DNA from: Leucobacter komagatae
GTDB taxonomy: Bacteria; Actinomycetota; Actinomycetes; Actinomycetales; Microbacteriaceae
NCBI RefSeq assembly: GCF_006716085.1
Contig: NZ_VFON01000002.1
Location: forward strand, 62,001 to 126,000
DNA length: 64,000 nucleotides
Direction of reading: 5' to 3'
Part shown: positions 59,834-64,000 of the stretch, in pieces
Layout of the letters: each line of letters starts with the position of its first letter
Numbering within the stretch: position 1 is the first letter of the stretch
Notes under the pieces: generated by a model
Seen by the model: only the letters and a program-made list of their open reading frames with translations
What the model was told of the DNA's origin: nothing
Database searches by the model: none
Translations under genes and position numbers: made by a program

Positions 59834-61357
59834 ATGACCGAGAGCACTCTCACCCCCGAGCTCGAAGCCGTTGTCGCCGGAGCGGCCGCAGCGGCCCCCG
59901 CGTACGCGGCACTCACCCCGGCCGAGCGCGCCCGCGTGCTCGTCGCCCTCGGCGACGCGCTCGAGGCTGCGAAGCCGCGCCTCGTCGAGATCGCGATGCG
60001 CGAGACCGGCCTCACCGAGGCGCGCCTGAACGGCGAAGTCACCCGCACCGCGGTGCAGCTCCGCTTGTTCTCGGAGACCGTCATGGACGGCTCGTACCTC
60101 GATGCCCGCATCGACTACGCCGACCCCGAGTTCGTGCTCGGCCCGCGCCCCGACATCCGCCGCACTCACGTGCCGCTCGGCCCGATCATCAACTTCTCGG
60201 CCTCGAACTTCCCGTTCGCGTTCTCCGTGCTCGGCGGCGACACGGCATCGATCCTTGCTGCGGGCTGCCCTGTCATCGTGAAGGCACACTCGGGCCACCC
60301 CGAGCTGTCCGATGCGACCGCTGAGGTTGCGCGCGAGGCGCTCCGCTCGGTGGGCGCCCCCGAGGGTGTGTTCAACCTCATCCACGGCCGCGAGGCCGGC
60401 GTCGCTGTGCTCAAGGACCCCCGCATCAAGGCAGGATCCTTCACCGGCTCGATCGGCATCGGCCGGCTCCTCACCGACATCGCCGCGGCCCGCCCCACCC
60501 CGATCCCCTTCTACGGTGAGCTCGGCTCTGTGAACCCGGTGTTCGTCACCGCTGCCGCGATCGCTGAGCGCGCCGACGAGATCGCCTCGGGCCTGCTCAC
60601 GAGCGTCGCAGGCTCCGCCGGCCAGCTCTGCACGAAGCCCGGCTTCATCTTCGTCCCCGCTGGCTCCGCTCTGCCGGCCGCTGTTGCTGCCGCGGCTGGC
60701 GAGGTCGTCGAGCACCGCCTGCTCGACCCTCGCATCGCTCAGAGCTTCAACGAGCGCCGCGACACGATCCTTGCGACGCCCGGCGTCACCGCTGTTATCC
60801 CCGGCGGCGTGCGCTTCGACGACGCGGGCCACGGCTGGGCTTCGCCCACCGTCGTCTCGGTATCGCTCGAGGACTTCCGAGCCGGCCACCAGGGTCTCGT
60901 TGAGGAGGCATTCGGCCCGCTCACGATCCTCGTGGAGACTCCCGAAGGCACCGACCTCGCTGCGCTCATGCCCGAGTTCTACGAGGGCAACCTCTCGGGC
61001 ACGATCCACATCAGCGCTGACGAGGCGACGGGCACGACCGCAAACGCCACCGAGCTGCGTGCGCTCGTCACCGCGCTCGCAAAGCAGGTCGGCCGCGTGC
61101 TCTTCAACGGCTGGTCGACCGGCGTTGCCGTGACCCCGGCGCAGCAGCACGGTGGGCCGTGGCCCGCGACGAGCAACGACGCGAGCACCTCGGTCGGCAC
61201 CTCGGCGATCAAGCGCTTCCTGCGCCCCGTCGCGTTCCAGAACACCCCCGCAGCGTTCCTCCCTGAGGCGCTGCGCGACGAGAACCCGCTCGGCCTGCCG
61301 CAGGCTATCTCGCCCGCGGGCCAGTCGGGCGACTGGGGCAGCCAGTACCGCGGCTAA
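59834..61357 (+). CDS. Aldehyde dehydrogenase, 2-oxoglutarate-semialdehyde type (507 aa)
   Basis: An ALDH of the 2,5-dioxovalerate (alpha-ketoglutaric semialdehyde) dehydrogenase group. It shows PLGPIINFSASNFPFAFSVLGGDTASILAAGCPVIVKAHSGHP in the NADP fold, catalytic Glu in YGELGSVNP and catalytic Cys in GQLCTKPGF. It also has the late segment FNGWSTGVAVTPAQQHGGPWPAT characteristic of this group. It would oxidise 2-oxoglutarate semialdehyde to 2-oxoglutarate in sugar-acid or hydroxyproline breakdown. No such pathway is adjacent, so the physiological role is open. AAGGAACGA precedes ATG 59834. Confidence 0.9.
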   Translation: MTESTLTPELEAVVAGAAAAAPAYAALTPAERARVLVALGDALEAAKPRLVEIAMRETGLTEARLNGEVTRTAVQLRLFSETVMDGSYLDARIDYADPEFVLGPRPDIRRTHVPLGPIINFSASNFPFAFSVLGGDTASILAAGCPVIVKAHSGHPELSDATAEVAREALRSVGAPEGVFNLIHGREAGVAVLKDPRIKAGSFTGSIGIGRLLTDIAAARPTPIPFYGELGSVNPVFVTAAAIAERADEIASGLLTSVAGSAGQLCTKPGFIFVPAGSALPAAVAAAAGEVVEHRLLDPRIAQSFNERRDTILATPGVTAVIPGGVRFDDAGHGWASPTVVSVSLEDFRAGHQGLVEEAFGPLTILVETPEGTDLAALMPEFYEGNLSGTIHISADEATGTTANATELRALVTALAKQVGRVLFNGWSTGVAVTPAQQHGGPWPATSNDASTSVGTSAIKRFLRPVAFQNTPAAFLPEALRDENPLGLPQAISPAGQSGDWGSQYRG

Positions 61358-61420
61358 GCGTCGTGGCGCGCGGCGCGCTGAGCGTGGCGCTTGCAGCGCT
61401 TGCGGCGCTTGCGCGTCCTT

Positions 61421-61456
61421 CTGTGCGGCTCATCCTTTCGGGGATGGGCCGCACAG
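61421..61456 (+). terminator. Terminator after the aldehyde dehydrogenase gene
   Basis: CTGTGCGGCTCATCC pairs with GGATGGGCCGCACAG (one T/G wobble) around TTTCGG, a stable 15-bp stem about 60 nt past the stop. Confidence 0.75.
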
Positions 61457-61527
61457 GCGTTTCTGGGCGCGTTCCGCCTGTTTCTCGCACCCCAGTCCCT
61501 TCCTCCAGCCTCTACCTCAGCCCTTGT

Positions 61528-61591
61528 CTCTCAAATGATCGATTGCACCCCAACTTCCCGGGGTATTTGAGAGCAACCAGAATAATTGGGG
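61528..61591 (+). repeat. Intergenic hairpin element, copy D
   Basis: CTCTCAAAT (61528-61536) pairs with ATTTGAGAG (61565-61573). TCCCGGGGTATTTGAG (61556-61571) is identical to copy B, and exactly 20 nt later the element ends in GGGG, as in copies A and B. Confidence 0.75.
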
Positions 61592-61632
61592 CGTTTCGGG
61601 CAGTGAGCGCCCGTACACTCCACTCCTCCCCA

Positions 61633-61675
61633 TTGACGCTATCTTGCGGCGCATGCTATCTTGTCACACATGCTA
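61633..61675 (+). promoter_or_regulatory. Leaderless promoter and PadR operator candidate
   Basis: TTGACG (61633-61638) and TATCTT (61657-61662) are 18 bp apart, which places the start at the padR ATG (61670). GCTATCTTG occurs twice, and GCATG-N12-CATGC (61652-61673) spans the -10 region, a plausible autoregulatory site. Confidence 0.55.
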
Positions 61676-62023
61676 GATGACGTCACTACACAGCTCCGTC
61701 GTGGTGTCGTCGAGTTCTGCGCACTGGGGCTTCTCGCCGCAAAGCCCATGTACGGCTGGGAACTTGCGTCGGCGCTCACAGACCGAGGCCTCATCGCGAG
61801 CATCGGTACGCTCTATCCCCTGCTCGGGAGGCTTCGAGACCGCGGCTTGATCGTCACTTTCGAGCAACAGGAGAATGACGCACCGGGCACAAGCGCCGGC
61901 CCAACTCGCAAGTACTACCGCCTCACCGACGAGGGCGAGGCCCACCTCGCAGCATTCCGGTCGCAGTGGGGGCCGTTCACACGCAATGTCACGGAGATTC
62001 TCGAGAAGGGCCTCGCCTCATGA
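61670..62023 (+). CDS. PadR-family transcriptional regulator (117 aa)
   Basis: Winged-helix PadR protein: LRRGVVEFCALGLLAAKPMYGWELASAL then IGTLYPLLGRLRDRGLI, with the wing Tyr motif RKYYRLTDEGEAHL and a short C-terminal dimer helix. ATG 61670 is favoured by the promoter spacing; TTG 61661 is in frame upstream. Its stop overlaps the start of the HAAS-domain membrane protein (ATGA), a pairing often seen for PadR regulators that control an envelope-stress or transporter gene next to them. Confidence 0.9.
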   Translation: MLDDVTTQLRRGVVEFCALGLLAAKPMYGWELASALTDRGLIASIGTLYPLLGRLRDRGLIVTFEQQENDAPGTSAGPTRKYYRLTDEGEAHLAAFRSQWGPFTRNVTEILEKGLAS

Positions 62024-62742
62024 CCAGTAACGAAAGCAACAGCGCGTCGACCGAACCCGGTCACGCCGAGTCCCAGCACATCCGCACGTCGTACCTCGCA
62101 GCGCTTGACGAGGCGATCGGCGAGCTGCCTCACAGGCTCGCGACCGAACTCCGGGCAGGCATCACCGAAGAACTCGTCGGGCTGGAAGGCGAACAGCTCC
62201 GTGCCCGCATCGCGGCACTCGGCGCACCCGCCGACGTCGCCCGCGCGGCCGCGGAGGCTGGGCACGAGGGGCAGGATCATCGAACTGCCTCCCCTGCGAC
62301 TCAGCTACCCCCAGTACCAGCAGCCCCCGCGCAGCCCGACCCAACCCCGCGCCCACTCACCGAGACCCGAGGCTACGCAACCGCTGCCGCGGTCGTCTTC
62401 GGCGTCGGCGGGATCCTCCTCCCGGTCGTCGGGTGGATCATCGGGTGCGCCCTCGTCGGCACAACTAAGCTCTGGCGCACGAGCGAGAAGGCGCTCGCGA
62501 TTGCTGGGCCGCTAGCGGTCTCGGCGATCCTGCTTGGCGTACTGTGGGTGGCTACCTTGCCGGGCCAGAGTTCCGCGAGCGCCGCGCCCGGAGCGGCGGC
62601 GAACCCCCTGTTGCCCGCGGGCTACGACCTACTGTGGTCGAGCGCGTTCATCATGTTCGTCGTGGTCGTTCCGCTCACCGCGCTGTGGCTTGGCCTTCGT
62701 CTTCGAAATCGACCACTCCCCACAGCCGATTCCCGGCCTTGA
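62020..62742 (+). CDS. HAAS/DUF1700-like membrane protein (240 aa)
   Basis: The N-terminal ~80 residues (TSYLAALDEAIGELPHRLATELRAGITEELVGL...RIAALGAPADVARAAAEAG) match the HAAS-signalling helical domain that accompanies PadR regulators. A Pro-rich linker then leads to three or four membrane helices (VVFGVGGILLPVVGWIIGCALV, AIAGPLAVSAILLGVLWV, SSAFIMFVVVVPLTALWLG). It overlaps padR by 4 bp, so both are co-produced. The HAAS domain may interact with the regulator; precise function unknown. Confidence 0.82.
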   Translation: MTSNESNSASTEPGHAESQHIRTSYLAALDEAIGELPHRLATELRAGITEELVGLEGEQLRARIAALGAPADVARAAAEAGHEGQDHRTASPATQLPPVPAAPAQPDPTPRPLTETRGYATAAAVVFGVGGILLPVVGWIIGCALVGTTKLWRTSEKALAIAGPLAVSAILLGVLWVATLPGQSSASAAPGAAANPLLPAGYDLLWSSAFIMFVVVVPLTALWLGLRLRNRPLPTADSRP

Positions 62743-62770
62743 TTGGAATTCAATAGGTTACGCTGAGCGT

Positions 62771-63181
62771 ATGATCAACACACGCACCGCACCCCGCTCC
62801 CGGACCCTTCGCGGCACCGCCGCTGCTGCCCTGCTCGGCGCTGCGGCGCTGGTTCTCACCGCGTGCTCAGGGTCGGCGTCTGTCGGCGACACCAGTTGGG
62901 GCACCCTCGACGCGCAGGGTGAGCCCGCAATGACTTTCACCGCAGACGGCAAAGCGTTCGGCACCGACGGGTGCAACATCGTCAACGGCTCGTGGACGGA
63001 AGAAAAGGGCAAGGTCACGTTCGGCCCGCTCGCCTCGACCATGATGTTCTGTGAGGGCGTCGACACCTGGCTGAGCGGCGCGTCGACCGCGGTTGTCGAG
63101 GGTGACAAGATCACCTTCAACGACGAAGACGGCAAGAAGATCGGCTCGCTGAAGAAGACCGAGTTCACGGCGCCGAAGTAG
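62771..63181 (+). CDS. META-domain (HslJ-like) lipoprotein (136 aa)
   Basis: Signal peptide with lipobox LTAC at about residue 32, followed by a META-like beta domain: TSWGTLDAQGEPAMTFTADGKAFGTDGCNIVNGSWTEEKGKVTFGPLASTMMFC. The GxDGCN..NG pattern and the TMMFC segment are typical. HslJ/META proteins are small envelope proteins linked to stress or antibiotic tolerance, without known catalysis. ATG 62771 lacks a ribosome site and may be leaderless. It may be read with the PadR/HAAS genes (28-bp gap). A strong terminator follows. Confidence 0.85.
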   Translation: MINTRTAPRSRTLRGTAAAALLGAAALVLTACSGSASVGDTSWGTLDAQGEPAMTFTADGKAFGTDGCNIVNGSWTEEKGKVTFGPLASTMMFCEGVDTWLSGASTAVVEGDKITFNDEDGKKIGSLKKTEFTAPK

Positions 63182-63198
63182 CTCGCGCACAAACAGCA

Positions 63199-63237
63199 AA
63201 GCGGCGGGGTAAGGATCAAGTCCTCACCCCGCCGCTT
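63199..63237. terminator. Terminator after the META lipoprotein gene
   Basis: AAGCGGCGGGGT pairs with ACCCCGCCGCTT and AGGA with TCCT (one A/C mismatch between), around a TCAAG loop, followed by GCTTTGT. It can also end the convergent gene at 63302. Confidence 0.85.
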
Positions 63238-63301
63238 GCTTTGTAGCGCGAAAGCGTCACTCAGAAGCGCCGCACAGAAGCCGCGCCCCACGAGGCGCCG
63301 G

Positions 63302-63652
63302 TTACCAGGCGACCGCGAGCGCCACGTTCAGTACTGACAGCCCCATGATGGCGCCGAGCACGCCGCCCGAGACGTTTTCCTTCTTTTTGAAGACAAGCGC
63401 GAGCACGATGATCGCGACGAGCACGAGCGTCTTCACGCCGATCTTCATGTTGTCGGGCTGGCCGCCCATGGCGTACATCATGCCGACGAGGCCGAGGCCC
63501 GTCGCGAGCATGAGCCATGAGCTGTGCAGGATGCCGCCCGAGATCTTCGCGGCGCCTTCCTTCACCTTCGACAGCTGGGCGATCGAAGCGCCAGCGACAC
63601 CGGCGAAGCCGACGATGTGCAGGATCAGCAGGATGTTGCGGATGATCTCCAT
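63302..63652 (-). CDS. Small integral membrane protein (116 aa)
   Basis: Four hydrophobic segments: residues 1-24 (IIRNILLILHIVGFAGVAGASIA), 42-62, 70-88 and 98-115. The ends are short and polar. No catalytic motif. ATG 63652 is preceded by GGGAGGAAA. Similar small proteins are found downstream of purH in Actinobacteria; here purH lies 104 bp upstream on the same strand, so co-transcription is likely. Function unknown. Confidence 0.8.
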   Translation of the reverse strand: MEIIRNILLILHIVGFAGVAGASIAQLSKVKEGAAKISGGILHSSWLMLATGLGLVGMMYAMGGQPDNMKIGVKTLVLVAIIVLALVFKKKENVSGGVLGAIMGLSVLNVALAVAW

Positions 63653-63756
63653 GGTGTTTCCTCCCTCAAATATGCGGATGTGTGTGGGTGTCGGCCATTC
63701 GGCCGGAACGTCTGGGGCTGGCCGGGCGCGGGCGCGGGGCCCCGCCAGCCTCGGGC

Positions 63757-64000
63757 CTAGTGGAAGAAGTGCCGCTCGCCCGTGAAGTACATGGTCACAC
63801 CGGCGGCCTGCGCCGCGGCGATGACCTCTTCGTCGCGAACGGATCCGCCGGGCTGCACAACCGCGCGCACGCCAGCGTCAAGCAGGACCTGCAGGCCGTC
63901 TGCAAAGGGGAAGAACGCGTCGGACGCTGCGACCGAACCGGCGGCACGCTCACCCGCCCGCGAGACGGCGAGGCGGCAGGAGTCAACGCGGTTGACCTGG
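63757..64000 (-). CDS. purH: Bifunctional AICAR transformylase/IMP cyclohydrolase, 3' end only
   Basis: The minus strand from the window edge to TAG at 63757 encodes the C-terminus of Pur[20 protein letters not shown] and the last residues [11 protein letters not shown] are the family's terminal signature, including the AICAR-site Lys/His region upstream of it. PurH carries out the final two steps of IMP synthesis. Only about 80 residues are visible; the frame stays open to base 64000. Confidence 0.95.
   Translation of the reverse strand, partial: QVNRVDSCRLAVSRAGERAAGSVAASDAFFPFADGLQVLLDAGVRAVVQPGGSVRDEEVIAAAQAAGVTMYFTGERHFFH

Larger units (their letters stand above)
61358..61669. other. 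312-bp gap between the aldehyde dehydrogenase and padR genes
   Basis: No gene is supported. It holds three GCGCTTGCN units (about 61387-61413), a terminator hairpin at 61421-61456, hairpin element D at 61528-61591 and the padR promoter/operator at 61633-61675. Confidence 0.6.

Noticed and set aside
61387..61413. Three GCGCTTGCN units after the aldehyde dehydrogenase
   Set aside because: Too short and simple to assign; likely slippage DNA next to a terminator.
1..64000. Mobile elements, prophage, tRNA or integrase-type attachment sites
   Set aside because: No transposase, integrase, phage gene or tRNA cloverleaf was seen on either strand.

Overview
The window is high-GC DNA (about two thirds G+C by eye) from an actinobacterium. 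A Kgd-type 2-oxoglutarate decarboxylase/dehydrogenase fusion, an IclR-type regulator in the histidine cluster, Mycobacterium-like Ung motifs, GTG/TTG starts and apparently leaderless promoters all fit Actinobacteria. The overall mix suggests Microbacteriaceae, for example a Leucobacter-like genus, but this family call is inference. No rRNA, tRNA, CRISPR array, insertion sequence or phage gene was seen. Both edges cut genes: a DEAD-box RNA helicase at the left and purH at the right.

Bases 1-22,400 form an accessory catabolic and transport region. It holds three paralogous single-domain cupins, two AraC regulators, two small NTF2-like proteins, a P1/DmpA-type aminopeptidase, a YtcJ-type amidohydrolase, a Bcr/CflA exporter, and a DppBC-DF-type peptide/nickel-class ABC cassette with two paralogous binding lipoproteins encoded about 4-7 kb away. 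Embedded in it (7.4-10.7 kb) is an apparent three-gene unit: a cytosolic-looking DUF1023 alpha/beta-hydrolase followed by two tandemly duplicated lipoproteins. I read this as a possible lipase effector with duplicated immunity lipoproteins, the most interesting candidate system here.

Bases 22,600-29,700 encode homoprotocatechuate (3,4-dihydroxyphenylacetate) meta-cleavage: hpaH, hpaI, an HpaG-RraA fusion, a GntR/FCD regulator, hpaE and hpaD. No separate hpaF is present. A 14-bp TATAC-centred palindrome lies before hpaH and, in degenerate form, before the fusion gene, and is the likely regulator site. Bases 30,700-42,500 are a histidine-utilisation region: an APC permease, hutU, hutI, an IclR regulator, hutH, hutG and an AAT-family permease. 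A TetR/MFS exporter pair is wedged between hutI and the regulator gene. A 14-bp palindrome recurs upstream of hutU and between divergent hutH and hutG.

From 42,600 on, the content is mostly core: ung and an SDR gene; metY-metX for methionine synthesis by direct sulfhydrylation; a four-gene unit of lipoprotein, peptidoglycan-binding adaptor, ABC ATPase and MacB/FtsX permease; two DUF21-CBS membrane proteins; kgd; an agmatine-deiminase-family gene; a 2-oxoglutarate-semialdehyde-type dehydrogenase; a PadR/HAAS-domain pair; a META-domain lipoprotein; a small membrane protein; and the purH 3' end. Three intergenic hairpin elements sharing ATTTGAG, then exactly 20 nt ending in GGGG, lie downstream of hpaI, hpaD and the aldehyde dehydrogenase.
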